DNA of 64,000 bases from QALR01 sp900552255 (GCA_048526005.1 DBFVEH010000003.1:132032-196031); one strand, 5' to 3'; positions 16,258 to 25,019 are shown, numbered from the stretch's first letter. Made by a program: numbers and translations. Notes: generated by a model from the letters alone, not told the origin.

Positions 16258-17019
16258 ATGACAGGACAATATGCCGTTCTATCGGAATTTTACGACCGAC
16301 TGATGGAGGACACCGATTACGACGCATGGGCGTCGTTTTATATCCGCTGCTTTAAAAAATATGAAATATCACCCGGGAGGATTCTCGACCTCGCCTGCGG
16401 CACCGGAAATATCACGCTCCCGCTCGCAAAACGCGGATACGAGCTGACCGGCATCGATCAGAGCGCGGAAATGCTCGCTCTCGCAAGAAAAAAAGCGGAC
16501 GAGAAAGGGCTTCGCGTTTGTCTTTCCGAGCAGAACATCGCCTGCTTCGACGCCGGCGGCGGCTTTGAGGCTGCAATCTGCTCCTTCGACGGCATCAATT
16601 ATCTGACGAAAAGCGCGGATGTGCTCTCCTGCCTCGCTCGGGTATATGAAGCCCTCACAGACGGCGGCCTTTTTATTTTCGATATCGGCACGCCATACAA
16701 ATATCGGAATATTCTTGCCGACCGCACATACGACTATGAATACGACGACCTTTTCGTCTCTTGGCAGAATTATTACTGCGAGAAAAACCGGCTCTGCGAT
16801 TTCTATCTCACCTTTTTTGTGAAAGACGGGACGATGTGGCGCCGGTTCGACGAAAATCAGCGCCAGCGGTGCTATTCGCTCCGAACAATAGAAAAAATGC
16901 TGCGGGATACCGGATTTTCCCTTTTGGAAACGGCCTCGGACACCGATTTTTCGCCGATGTCGGACACCTCGGAGCGATGCTTTTTCATCTGCCGGAAATC
17001 CGAAGAAAAATCCTCATAA
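16258..17019 (+). CDS. Class I SAM-dependent methyltransferase
   Basis: A 253-residue methyltransferase. Motif I is ILDLACGTGNITLPLAKRG near residue 42, followed by LTGIDQSAEMLALAR near 64 and a CSFDGINYL motif near 106. The N-terminus YAVLSEFYDRLMEDTDYDAW is common in Firmicutes methyltransferases of this type beside hslO or in similar settings. The methylated substrate is unknown. It is 16 bp from the upstream and 9 bp from the downstream gene. Confidence 0.8.
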   Translation: MTGQYAVLSEFYDRLMEDTDYDAWASFYIRCFKKYEISPGRILDLACGTGNITLPLAKRGYELTGIDQSAEMLALARKKADEKGLRVCLSEQNIACFDAGGGFEAAICSFDGINYLTKSADVLSCLARVYEALTDGGLFIFDIGTPYKYRNILADRTYDYEYDDLFVSWQNYYCEKNRLCDFYLTFFVKDGTMWRRFDENQRQRCYSLRTIEKMLRDTGFSLLETASDTDFSPMSDTSERCFFICRKSEEKSS

Positions 17020-17028
17020 GGAGGCTCC

Positions 17029-17901
17029 ATGGAAAAAAACAACGTACTCCGCGCGATGACCCATGACGGGGCGGCGCGGATTCTCATCATCAATTCAACG
17101 AAGATCGTCGATACCGCGGTCCGGTATCACGGCACCGTGCCGACCGCGACGGCGGCGCTCGGCCGCGTCATGACCGCCGCTTCCCTGATGGGCACCATGC
17201 TCAAAGAACCGGAAGGAAGGCTCACGGTAAAATTCAAGGGGGACGGTCCTGCCGGTATCCTTCTCGCCGTTTCCGACTATATGGGAAACGTCAAGGGCCA
17301 TATCGGGAATCCGTCAGCGGAGCTGCCGAAGAAGCCGAACGGAAAGCTCGATGTCGGCGGCATCGTCGGTCACGGCGAGCTATGCGTCATCCGCGACGAG
17401 GGGACGGGCGAGCCGCAGACCGGCATCTCGGAGATCACAAGCGGCGAGATCGCGGAGGATATCTGCGCCTATTTCGCCCAAAGCGAACAGATCCCGACGG
17501 TGTGCTCGCTCGGCGTGCTCGTCGATACCGATCTGTCCTGCCGCGCGGCGGGCGGCATTCTCATCCAGCTCCTGCCCTACGCTGCGGAAGAGACCGTCGC
17601 CGCCATTGAAAAGAATCTGCCGAAAATGTCGAATATCTCCTCCCTTTTCGACAAAGGAATGTCAAATGAAGAGGTCGCGGCGTTCGTGCTCGACGGAATC
17701 GAATACGACGTCTTCGACACATTCTCGGCGGAATACCGATGCGACTGCCGCCGTGAAAGGATCTTGGAGGCACTGTCAAGCTTCTCCGAAAAGGAGCTGG
17801 ACGACACCTTTTTGGACGACGAACAGATCGAGGTCTGCTGTCGGTTCTGCGATAAAAAATATTACTATACCCGAGACGATATCGAAAAAGCGCGCCGGTG
17901 A
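17029..17901 (+). CDS. hslO: Hsp33 redox-regulated chaperonin
   Basis: A 290-residue holdase activated by oxidative unfolding. The C-terminal zinc-binding cysteines are present as CDC (RCDCRRERILEAL, near residue 238) and CRFC (near 271), and the N-terminal chaperone domain (LGRVMTAASLMGTMLK, then FKGDGPAGILLAVSD) is typical. AGGAGG precedes the ATG. It ends the five-gene run and is followed by a strong terminator. Confidence 0.95.
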   Translation: MEKNNVLRAMTHDGAARILIINSTKIVDTAVRYHGTVPTATAALGRVMTAASLMGTMLKEPEGRLTVKFKGDGPAGILLAVSDYMGNVKGHIGNPSAELPKKPNGKLDVGGIVGHGELCVIRDEGTGEPQTGISEITSGEIAEDICAYFAQSEQIPTVCSLGVLVDTDLSCRAAGGILIQLLPYAAEETVAAIEKNLPKMSNISSLFDKGMSNEEVAAFVLDGIEYDVFDTFSAEYRCDCRRERILEALSSFSEKELDDTFLDDEQIEVCCRFCDKKYYYTRDDIEKARR

Positions 17902-17913
17902 CGGCCAATAAAC

Positions 17914-17955
17914 AAAAAGAGGAAGCCTTCCCTCACGGGCGGTTCCTCTTTTTTC
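17914..17955 (+). terminator. Rho-independent terminator after hslO
   Basis: An AAAAAGAGGAAGCC/GGTTCCTCTTTTTT stem-loop with a T-run just after the hslO stop. It separates the glycolysis/chaperone run from the sigma factor unit. Confidence 0.75.
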
Positions 17956-17957
17956 TA

Positions 17958-17986
17958 TTGAAATGACAAGAGAAATGTGCTATAAT
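17958..17986 (+). promoter_or_regulatory. Promoter upstream of the ECF sigma gene
   Basis: TTGAAA and TATAAT with an exact 17-bp spacer. It implies basal housekeeping transcription of the sigma gene through a leader of about 155 nt; no distinct ECF autoregulatory site was recognised. Confidence 0.7.
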
Positions 17987-18147
17987 TATCATAAATTATG
18001 TTTTTTTCACAAAAAACAATCCGGAACCTCCCCATTCCGATAGGAAAAAGATAAAACAGAACAAAATTTTTCTACAGGTGAGAAAAAACACGTTCCGGTG
18101 CGACAAAATGATGTAAGCGGAAACGCGTACGAAAAAAGGAGGACCGC

Positions 18148-18696
18148 ATGGATAACGGAGCCGACTGCTATCGGCGCTTCTTAGACGGAGACGAGAGCGG
18201 CTTTGACGAAATACTCGAGCTTTATCATGACAACCTGATCTATTTTATCAATCGGTATGTCAAAAATTTCACCGCCGCCGAGGATCTTGCCGCCGATACG
18301 TTTATGGAGCTTCTCATACATAAGAAAAGGTATTCCTTCAAAAGCTCTTTCAAGACCTACCTTTTCTCCATTGCAAGACATAAAGCCGTCGACTATATAC
18401 GCCGCGAAAAACGGTTCTCCCCTGTTCCGGCAGACGAGCTTCCGGAGGACCGCACCGATATCGACGAAGTAGAAAAGACCGTCATATCGGATGAAACCAA
18501 AAAGAAAATCAAAGAAATCTCGCTGACGCTCTCCGAAGACTATGCGGCCTACATCCATCTTTCCGTTTTCGAGGGGCTGGAAAACGACGATATCGCAAAA
18601 ATCATGAAAAAAAGCAAAAAACAAATCGCAAATTTATCCTACAGAGCCAAAAACGCGATGCGCGAGGCTCTGAGAAAGGAGGGCTTTCCATCATGA
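18148..18696 (+). CDS. ECF-type RNA polymerase sigma factor
   Basis: A 182-residue sigma-70 family factor with only regions 2 and 4. Region 2 runs over about residues 15-85 (DEILELYHDNLIYFINRYVK, the AEDLAADTFMELL block, then FKTYLFSIARHKAVDYIRRE); region 4 covers 120-175 with the helix-turn-helix LENDDIAKIMKKSKKQIANL. AAAGGAGG precedes the ATG. Its last codons overlap the next gene's start by 4 bp. That gene is therefore the natural candidate for its membrane partner, and the serpin further on is a candidate target gene. Confidence 0.9.
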   Translation: MDNGADCYRRFLDGDESGFDEILELYHDNLIYFINRYVKNFTAAEDLAADTFMELLIHKKRYSFKSSFKTYLFSIARHKAVDYIRREKRFSPVPADELPEDRTDIDEVEKTVISDETKKKIKEISLTLSEDYAAYIHLSVFEGLENDDIAKIMKKSKKQIANLSYRAKNAMREALRKEGFPS

Positions 18697-19463
18697 AAAG
18701 CAAAGACGAATTTCGGCGCACGGTAATGGAAAAAGCCGAGCGCTATGAAGCCGAAAGAAAGGCACGAGGGAAAAAAATCAGAGAATCCGTTCTGCTTTGT
18801 TCGATCTGCATCGCGGTATCCCTTACCATATATCTCAGCTCCGCGCTGAACAATTCTCTGAAAAGCGGAGATGCCTTGCCCGAAAATGTCGAAACAACGG
18901 CCAGCGATCATGCGGCAATGGAAACGCCTCCGTCCGACAATACCGAAGAGCCTATGTTTACGGATGACGATCCGTCGGAGAACACAGCCGTTTATCATAC
19001 GACGCTTACCGAGAAAAGTCCGACGGTGGAAACCACACAAACTCAGACAACGGACAGCGCCGGAGAACAAAACGCCTTCATTTTGGATTTTTCCTTCGCA
19101 GGCAGCAGCGAGCTGTCAGAGGCTTCCTCCTATGAAGCGCAGGCGCTCAATTCCGTCTCGGAGCTGGAAGCATATCTTACCGAGCTCTACAATCGGTATG
19201 AAATACCGCAAATTACCATCAGCTGCATCCAGTCCGCCTATTCGGAGGAATATTTTGAAAATCACAGCCTCATCGCCCTCAAAATACAGGATTCCGTCTA
19301 CCGTGTCCTTGGAAGCGCAGAACATTCGGAATACGGAAGGCTGTCGCTCACCCTGCAATCGACCGGCAAGTCCGATCCTCTGCCCGGGATCCAAATGTAT
19401 CATTATTTCATCACCGCAAAAAAGGAAAATTACAGCATCATTGAAATCAACACGGAGCCTTAA
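18693..19463 (+). CDS. Single-pass membrane protein, putative anti-sigma factor
   Basis: A 256-residue protein coupled to the sigma gene by a 4-bp overlap. Layout: about 32 cytosolic, strongly charged residues (KSKDEFRRTVMEKAERYEAE), one TM helix near residues 33-50 (VLLCSICIAVSLTIYLSS), a Thr/Glu-rich outer linker to about 130, and a C-terminal domain (ITISCIQSAYSEEYFENHSL, then SLTLQSTGK and YHYFITAKK) resembling the PrcB C-terminal-like fold of protease-complex proteins. The anti-sigma role is inferred from position and topology; the short cytosolic part shows no classical zinc anti-sigma HxxxCxxC motif. Confidence 0.6.
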   Translation: MKSKDEFRRTVMEKAERYEAERKARGKKIRESVLLCSICIAVSLTIYLSSALNNSLKSGDALPENVETTASDHAAMETPPSDNTEEPMFTDDDPSENTAVYHTTLTEKSPTVETTQTQTTDSAGEQNAFILDFSFAGSSELSEASSYEAQALNSVSELEAYLTELYNRYEIPQITISCIQSAYSEEYFENHSLIALKIQDSVYRVLGSAEHSEYGRLSLTLQSTGKSDPLPGIQMYHYFITAKKENYSIIEINTEP

Positions 19464-19509
19464 CAACCCGATTTCATTCCCGCTTGCGGTATAAAAGAAA
19501 GGAGTCTTT

Positions 19510-20766
19510 ATGACCAAAACCGCATTCACAAAGCTGATGGCCGCCATTCTCGCCGGCGCGATGATGACGCTGGGACTTCTCTCCTGCGGCATGACCGTGC
19601 GCGCCACCGACCTCATGGAGGGCATCGAAGCCGCCGAGGCTTCCGGAAAGGCAGCCGACGACACCTTTATTTCCGCTTTGGCGGATTTCTCGATTAGACT
19701 GTATCAGCAGTCCTCTGCCGACTGCTCGAAGGGAGACAATTTCCTCGTTTCGCCGATATCGGCTGCGGCAGCTCTCGGCATGGCGGAAAACGGAGCCGGC
19801 GGCAGCACAAAGGCGCAGTTCGAGGCGCTGTTCGGACTTTCGCTCGACGAAATGAACGCCTATATGCTGGATTACCTCGAGAATCTGTATTCTTCAGAGG
19901 AAAAAATGAAGCTTTCCATCGCCAATTCCATTTGGTTCGACGAGGGAAGAATAACGGTAAGCCGCGATTTTCTCGCCGCCAACAAGGCCTATTACAGAGC
20001 GCAGATGTACCAGACGGATTTCTCCGACCCGAAAACCGTTTCCGATATCAACAGCTGGGTCAAGAAGAATACGGACGGCATGATCGAACAGCTTTTGGAG
20101 CAGATCTCACCTTATGCGGTCATGTATATCATCAACGCCGTCTGCTTCGATGCGGAATGGGATGTTAAATATGAAAAATCGGATATCCGCGACGGGACGT
20201 TTTATAACGCCGACGGCAGCTCCGAAACCGTCGAATACCTTTGCTCCGAGGAGAGCAAGTATATCTCCTCCGCAGACGGTACAATCGGCATGATCAAAAA
20301 TTATAAGGGCGGGAAATTCGCCTTTGCGGCGCTGCTCCCATCCGAGGGCACGGACATCGCGGACTTTGTCGCAGGACTCGACGGGCAAGCTTTCCTTTCC
20401 CTGATTCAAAATGCGGAGCCGACCCCGGTGAATGTGATGCTCCCGAAATTCACCTACGACTGCGATATGTCGCTCGTAGACTCCCTGCAGGCGCTCGGCC
20501 TTACGGACGCATTCGGCGCGGCGGATTTTTCCGGCATTTCGGAAACACAGCAGCTCGCCATCAGCGACGTCATCCACAAAACGCACATCGAGCTTGACGA
20601 AAACGGCACCAAGGCTGCAGCCATCACCGCAATCATAGTGGACAAATCCGCTGCCGCACCGGCGGAGCTCTCCGTCACGTTCGACCGTCCGTTTGTCTAC
20701 GCCATCATCGACACCGCGACAGGGCTTCCGCTTTTCCTCGGTACGGTCACAAATCTCGGAGAATAA
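19510..20766 (+). CDS. Serpin, lipoprotein
   Basis: A 418-residue serine protease inhibitor with a lipoprotein signal (AILAGAMMTLGLLSCG, lipid-bearing Cys26), so it should sit on the outer face of the membrane. Serpin signatures include FLVSPISAAAALGMAENGA near residue 79, NSIWFDEG near 140, a VMYIINAVCFDAEWD block near 204 and the C-terminal FDRPFVYAI. The reactive loop begins with an inhibitory-type hinge, ENGTKAAAITA, near residue 364, and the scissile region near VDKSAA suggests small or Ser/Ala P1. It lies 46 bp after the sigma/anti-sigma pair and has AAAGGAG before its ATG. Confidence 0.92.
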   Translation: MTKTAFTKLMAAILAGAMMTLGLLSCGMTVRATDLMEGIEAAEASGKAADDTFISALADFSIRLYQQSSADCSKGDNFLVSPISAAAALGMAENGAGGSTKAQFEALFGLSLDEMNAYMLDYLENLYSSEEKMKLSIANSIWFDEGRITVSRDFLAANKAYYRAQMYQTDFSDPKTVSDINSWVKKNTDGMIEQLLEQISPYAVMYIINAVCFDAEWDVKYEKSDIRDGTFYNADGSSETVEYLCSEESKYISSADGTIGMIKNYKGGKFAFAALLPSEGTDIADFVAGLDGQAFLSLIQNAEPTPVNVMLPKFTYDCDMSLVDSLQALGLTDAFGAADFSGISETQQLAISDVIHKTHIELDENGTKAAAITAIIVDKSAAAPAELSVTFDRPFVYAIIDTATGLPLFLGTVTNLGE

Positions 20767-20838
20767 CGGCAGAAAACACATCAAAGCCGCCATAAAAGGT
20801 TCATTTTCTGTATCTATCTTTTCTTACGCTTTCCGCGC

Positions 20839-20868
20839 TTCTACCGCGACGGCTTTACCGTCGTAGAA
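20839..20868 (+). other. Intergenic hairpin after the serpin gene
   Basis: A TTCTAC-CG-CGACGG/CCGTCG-TAGAA stem-loop with loop CTTTA, followed by AAAGGAG but only a three-codon frame. It could stabilise the serpin mRNA end; no gene is seen in the rest of this 196-bp gap. Confidence 0.4.
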
Positions 20869-20922
20869 AGGAGAGGCACGGAAATCCGATGAATCGTTAG
20901 ATCAATCCGCGGCAAACAGAGA

Positions 20923-20953
20923 CAAAAAATCCCTCCTATCGGAGGGATTTTTC
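20923..20953. terminator. Bidirectional terminator between serpin and ribokinase genes
   Basis: AAAAAATCCCTCC-TATC-GGAGGGATTTTT, with A- and T-runs on both sides, placed between convergent genes. Confidence 0.8.
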
Positions 20954-20962
20954 CTTTTGGTA

Positions 20963-21889
20963 TCACACATTCCGCTGCGCCGCAAACGCCATCGTTTCCT
21001 CTATCGTCGGGATCGAAGCCGACGCACCGGCACGCGACACGGAAATCGAGGCGGCGCAGTTTGCAAGCGCCACCGCCCGCTCGATGGGTTCGCCGTCGAG
21101 ATAAAAACGGACCAGTGCGGCGGTAAAGGTATCGCCCGCCGCCGTCGTATCCACGACCTTGACGGAATACGACGGGAGCGTCACGCCGCTTTTGCCGTCA
21201 TACAGATACGCGCCTGCGGAGCCGAGCTTCAGCACCACATATTTGGCGTTCACCGTTTCATAGAGCCGCTTCGCGGCGGCAAGCCGCGAGGACTCGTCAG
21301 TCGGCTCGATCCCGGTAAAAATCCTTGTTTCCGTCTCGTTCGGAGAAAAAATCTCGACCGCGCCCAGCGCGGAAAGCGGGAAATCGGCGCGCGCCGGTCC
21401 CGCATCGACGATGAACGGGATTCCTCTCTCGCAGGCGAGCTTTGACGCATAGATGACCGCGTCCTGCGATATTTCCAGCTGCACATACACGGCGTCCGGC
21501 AGGCAGTCAAACGCCGCGCGGATATCCTCCTCCGAAATCACGGCGTTCGCGCCGGGATAAACGACGATTCGGTTGCTGCCGTCCTCCTCCACGATAATGG
21601 AGGCAAGCCCTGTCGGCACCTCACGGGAAATCGCAATATGGGAAGTATCGATGCCCTCTTTCTCATATAACGCGCGCAGGACCTTTCCGTTTTCATCGTC
21701 TCCGAGGCAGGTGCAGAACACGCACGCCGTCCCGAGCCTTGCAAACGCGACGGCGCTGTTCGCGCCCTTTCCGCCCGGAACATAGGCATAGGATAGATCC
21801 TCCGTCACCGTCTCCCCTCTCGCCGGTATCCGGTGCATCCTTTGGACAAAATCCATATTGGCCGAGCTTACGACAAGAATTCGCTTCAT
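20963..21889 (-). CDS. Ribokinase-like PfkB-family sugar kinase
   Basis: A 308-residue PfkB kinase. The N-terminal NMDFVQRMHRIPARGET, the GGKGANSAVAFARLG motif near residue 39 and the catalytic DTTAAGDTFTAAL near 245 (catalytic Asp251) match ribokinase closely. It would phosphorylate ribose or a related sugar or nucleoside. It is the last gene of a minus-strand unit with a flavoprotein and an SDR, overlapping the flavoprotein by 4 bp; no sugar transporter is nearby, so the substrate is not fixed by context. Confidence 0.87.
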   Translation of the reverse strand: MKRILVVSSANMDFVQRMHRIPARGETVTEDLSYAYVPGGKGANSAVAFARLGTACVFCTCLGDDENGKVLRALYEKEGIDTSHIAISREVPTGLASIIVEEDGSNRIVVYPGANAVISEEDIRAAFDCLPDAVYVQLEISQDAVIYASKLACERGIPFIVDAGPARADFPLSALGAVEIFSPNETETRIFTGIEPTDESSRLAAAKRLYETVNAKYVVLKLGSAGAYLYDGKSGVTLPSYSVKVVDTTAAGDTFTAALVRFYLDGEPIERAVALANCAASISVSRAGASASIPTIEETMAFAAQRNV

Positions 21890-23865
21890 AGCTGCTCATT
21901 TTCCTCCGTTTTTCTTTGATTTTCTTCTCTGTAACGGTTCCATACCGTTTCAAACCATTGTTCACTTTCCGGAAGCGGCCGCACCGGCTCAAAAAACGAC
22001 GTCACCGTCCCATCCTCCGAAAGCTGTGTGTTCTGCACGAAATCCGCGTGCCGATGATCGAGCTCCGGCGCCGCCGAAAGCGCTGCGCCGGCGTCGCCGT
22101 CCGTGACAAGATAGGAGCCGCGGCTTTTTCCGCCGTCCGCGATATAATCCCGTATCGCACCGAGATATACAAGCTGGGTGATCAGGATATCGCGGTTGAT
22201 ATACGCTTCATAGAGAAAATGCGCGTCTTGGATCCGGTAATCCTGCGGGAAAGCTGCAAGCTCCGCCCGACAATCCGCCATCGCGCGCGCGATTTCCTCA
22301 GGATTTCTGAGAAAAGCCGCGCAGGCAGACATCCGTCTGCCGCAGGCCCTCCTGCGGGAGAGCACCTCGTCCCGCGTCATTTCCCCTCGCATCGCCAAAA
22401 GTTTGGCATATTCTTTATTTACGGCGTCGGACACCGCTTTCGTCATCTGTGGGATCTCCACTTTCCGCCGCGCGATCTCCATCGCCGCAAGAAGCCCGCC
22501 CGTTTGGGTGGAATTGAGAGCGGAGCCGCCCGGCCGGTATACGCCGAACGTGCCTGCGCATTCACCGACCGCGTAAAAATTCCGAAGCGTCGTGCTCTCG
22601 CGGCTGCGCTTTACGGCAAATCCGCCGTTGCAGTGCTGCGCCGAAACCGCGATTTCCAGTCTTTCGCGGCACAAATCGATTCCATGCGCCGCATACAGCT
22701 CGATCGCGGGATGATTCATCTTTTCAAGACGCAGGATCGGCGTATCCAGCAGCGCCCCCGATTTTGTGAGATAAGCCAACGCCTTTTCCGGCAGACACGA
22801 GCTGTCAAGACGTCCGTTTCGGCAGATGCAGGCGGGGTTCCGCGTATAATCGAGGAAAACCCGTCTGCCCGCCAGTCTTTCCCTCGAAACGGCAAGGTCG
22901 ATCCGCGACGAGCCGCCGCGAACGGTCTTCGCGGGATCGAACGGCCATTCATAGCCCTTAGAAAAGATCGCCGAGATCATCTCCTCATCGGAATCAAAAA
23001 CATCGTCAAGAAATTCTCTCTCGTCGCCGCCGGCGGCGTCCGTCGAAACATACCGCGGGAGCACCTGCTGATAGGTTCCGGAAAGATTCCATCGGAAGTC
23101 CACCGAAGCGAGTCCATACTGAGACTCAGTCAGATTCGCGCCAGCGGCTCCCGCCTCGAAGGCGGCGCCGAGCGAGGAGGTCTGACTTTCCGGATACACC
23201 GTGTCCGCGTAAATCGCGGACGGTCCCCCGACGGCATAGACGATACTGCCCGCCGTCATCGCACAAAGCCCGACAGGATTTTCCGCCGAAACAAGAGAGG
23301 GACAGAGAGCAAGCAGCCCCCGCGCGCAGCCGTTTTCCGTCAGAAGTTTAATCACACGGTATCCGTCGAGCATCGGAATTTTTTTCGCCAAAACCGAACG
23401 CTCCAGCGCCTCGGTCATGTATTTGGAAGTGAGGGGTCCCGCAGAGGTCGCGCGCGTCGTCGCGTCGTGATCCGTCTGATAGCCGACATATTCCCCATAT
23501 TCATTCATCGGGAACGGCACGCCGAGATTTACCAGCTTAAAAAAGGAACGCGCCGAAAGCGCGGCGTCCGAAAGCGCGATATCGCCGTGCATAGAGCCGC
23601 CGCGCATAAGAGAGCGCGCCATATCATAGACGGAATCAGGGATTCCGCCCGCCATATTCAGCTTGTAATAGGTCTGCTTATCGGAGCCTGTGTTGCGCGA
23701 GGTGCCCATGAGCCGCCCCTCGGTCACAATCAGAACGTCCCGGATTCCGAGATCGTACAGCGAGTCCGCCGTACCGTAGCCCGCGGCGCCGCTGCCGACC
23801 ACGATCGCCTGCGCCTGATAAAAAGGAATCCGATATCCGCCGCAGTCAAATTCCATCTGCCGCAT
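21886..23865 (-). CDS. FAD-binding oxidoreductase (fumarate reductase/L-aspartate oxidase-like)
   Basis: A 659-residue flavoprotein of the succinate dehydrogenase/fumarate reductase flavoprotein superfamily. The FAD-binding motif AIVVGSGAAGYGTADSLYDL lies near residue 20, SRNTGSDKQTYYK near 56, a YAVGECAGTFGVYRPGGSAL FAD motif near 430, and a helical C-terminal domain from about 480. A segment HCNGGFAVKRSRES near 413 corresponds to the HxxGG active-site region. Without partner subunits or a cytochrome domain it is probably a soluble oxidoreductase. It lies between the kinase and SDR genes; the joint pathway is unknown. GGAGGAG precedes the ATG. Confidence 0.8.
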   Translation of the reverse strand: MRQMEFDCGGYRIPFYQAQAIVVGSGAAGYGTADSLYDLGIRDVLIVTEGRLMGTSRNTGSDKQTYYKLNMAGGIPDSVYDMARSLMRGGSMHGDIALSDAALSARSFFKLVNLGVPFPMNEYGEYVGYQTDHDATTRATSAGPLTSKYMTEALERSVLAKKIPMLDGYRVIKLLTENGCARGLLALCPSLVSAENPVGLCAMTAGSIVYAVGGPSAIYADTVYPESQTSSLGAAFEAGAAGANLTESQYGLASVDFRWNLSGTYQQVLPRYVSTDAAGGDEREFLDDVFDSDEEMISAIFSKGYEWPFDPAKTVRGGSSRIDLAVSRERLAGRRVFLDYTRNPACICRNGRLDSSCLPEKALAYLTKSGALLDTPILRLEKMNHPAIELYAAHGIDLCRERLEIAVSAQHCNGGFAVKRSRESTTLRNFYAVGECAGTFGVYRPGGSALNSTQTGGLLAAMEIARRKVEIPQMTKAVSDAVNKEYAKLLAMRGEMTRDEVLSRRRACGRRMSACAAFLRNPEEIARAMADCRAELAAFPQDYRIQDAHFLYEAYINRDILITQLVYLGAIRDYIADGGKSRGSYLVTDGDAGAALSAAPELDHRHADFVQNTQLSEDGTVTSFFEPVRPLPESEQWFETVWNRYREENQRKTEENEQL

Positions 23866-23875
23866 CGTCTCCTCC

Positions 23876-24631
23876 TCAAAGCGTCCGGATATGGAAGCCG
23901 CCGTCCACGTTGATCACCTCGCCCGTGGAATACGGCAGCGCGCCGGACGCGACGGCGGACACGGCCCCTGCTATGTCCTCCGGCGTTCCCATGCGCGAGA
24001 TCGGGAGAAGCCCTCCTGCGATCATCGCCTCGTATTTCTCCGTCACCGCGGCGGTCATATCCGTGCGAATGATGCCGGGACGAATCTCATACACGTTGAT
24101 GCCGTATTCCGCAAGTCTTGCGGCGAACAGCTCCGTCGCCATCGAAAGACCCGCCTTTGAGATGCAGTATTCCCCGCGGCTGATGCTCGCCGTATAGGCG
24201 GACATCGATGTGACATTGATAATCATCTCTCCGCATTTCGCGGCGAGCATTCGGTTTGCCGCATACTGCGTGAGAAAGAACGTCCCTTTGAGGTTGATAT
24301 CGAGCAGTCTTTGCATGCTCTCCTCGGTCATCTCAAGGATATCGCGGCGCTCCGTGGGTGCGACGCCCGCATTGTTGACAAGAATATCGAGTCCTCCGAA
24401 CCGGTCGAACGCCGTATCGACAAGGCGGCGCCTGTCCTCCTCCGAGGAGATGTCCGCGCTGACATAAATCGATTCCGGCGAGAGCTTTTGCAGCTCACCG
24501 ACATATTCCGCCGCCTTTTCCGCAGTGCCGCGCGCGGCGGCGACAACGGCAAAGCCGTCCGCGGCAAGCTTTAAGGATACCGCCCGTCCGATGCCCCGGG
24601 AGGCGCCTGTGACAATCACTGTTTTTTTCAT
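23876..24631 (-). CDS. Short-chain dehydrogenase/reductase (FabG-like)
   Basis: A 251-residue classical SDR using NAD(P)H: cofactor motif VTGASRGIGRA near residue 6, NNAGVAP near 88, catalytic Ser near 141 (INVTSMSAYTAS) and YCISK near 154. The C-terminal GEVINVDGGFHI is typical of FabG-like enzymes. Its setting away from other fatty acid genes, next to a flavoprotein and a sugar kinase, argues for a sugar/polyol or hydroxyacid substrate over fatty acid synthesis. The ATG at 24631 is preferred over 24661 by homology and an AAAGG upstream. Confidence 0.85.
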   Translation of the reverse strand: MKKTVIVTGASRGIGRAVSLKLAADGFAVVAAARGTAEKAAEYVGELQKLSPESIYVSADISSEEDRRRLVDTAFDRFGGLDILVNNAGVAPTERRDILEMTEESMQRLLDINLKGTFFLTQYAANRMLAAKCGEMIINVTSMSAYTASISRGEYCISKAGLSMATELFAARLAEYGINVYEIRPGIIRTDMTAAVTEKYEAMIAGGLLPISRMGTPEDIAGAVSAVASGALPYSTGEVINVDGGFHIRTL

Positions 24632-24692
24632 GACCTTTCTCCGAATCCTTATCATATTCAAAAAGGCGGCATACCGCCCTTTCTCTCAGCGT

Positions 24693-24983
24693 TTATTTTT
24701 TGGAAAGCCTGTTCAGCACATTCACATATCCGTCGTTTCCGTCGCGGAAGCAGCCGTTGACGCGCGTGATCGTCGCCGTGCTGAGCCCTGTTTTTTCCAC
24801 GATATCGGCGTATTTTTCCCCTTCGGATATGAGCTTCGCCGCAAGAAGCCGCTTCGACATCTCGCGAAGCTCTGTCTTTGTGCAGAGATCCCCGAAAAAA
24901 TCGTAGCATTCGTCGACCGTTTTCAAGGTCAGAATGCCCTCAAACAGAAAATCGAGCTTTTCATCGCCTGTTCTCTTTGCCAT
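24693..24983 (-). CDS. YerC/YecD family TrpR-related DNA-binding protein
   Basis: A 96-residue small DNA-binding protein. LFEGILTLKTVDECYDFFGD followed by LCTKTELREMSKRLLAAKL and a helix-turn-helix, IVEKTGLSTATITRVNGC, is the YerC/YecD pattern related to the Trp repressor fold. Its target is unknown. It may regulate the SDR–flavoprotein–kinase genes that follow 61 bp later, but that is inferred from position. It has its own promoter and a GGAGG RBS. Confidence 0.88.
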   Translation of the reverse strand: MAKRTGDEKLDFLFEGILTLKTVDECYDFFGDLCTKTELREMSKRLLAAKLISEGEKYADIVEKTGLSTATITRVNGCFRDGNDGYVNVLNRLSKK

Positions 24984-25019
24984 GGACCGTCCTCCGATTT
25001 CGCATTTTAATATGGTACT

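Noticed and set aside
21916..23913. A 665-codon open frame antisense to the flavoprotein
   Set aside because: Arg-rich shadow of a gene with a clear FAD motif.
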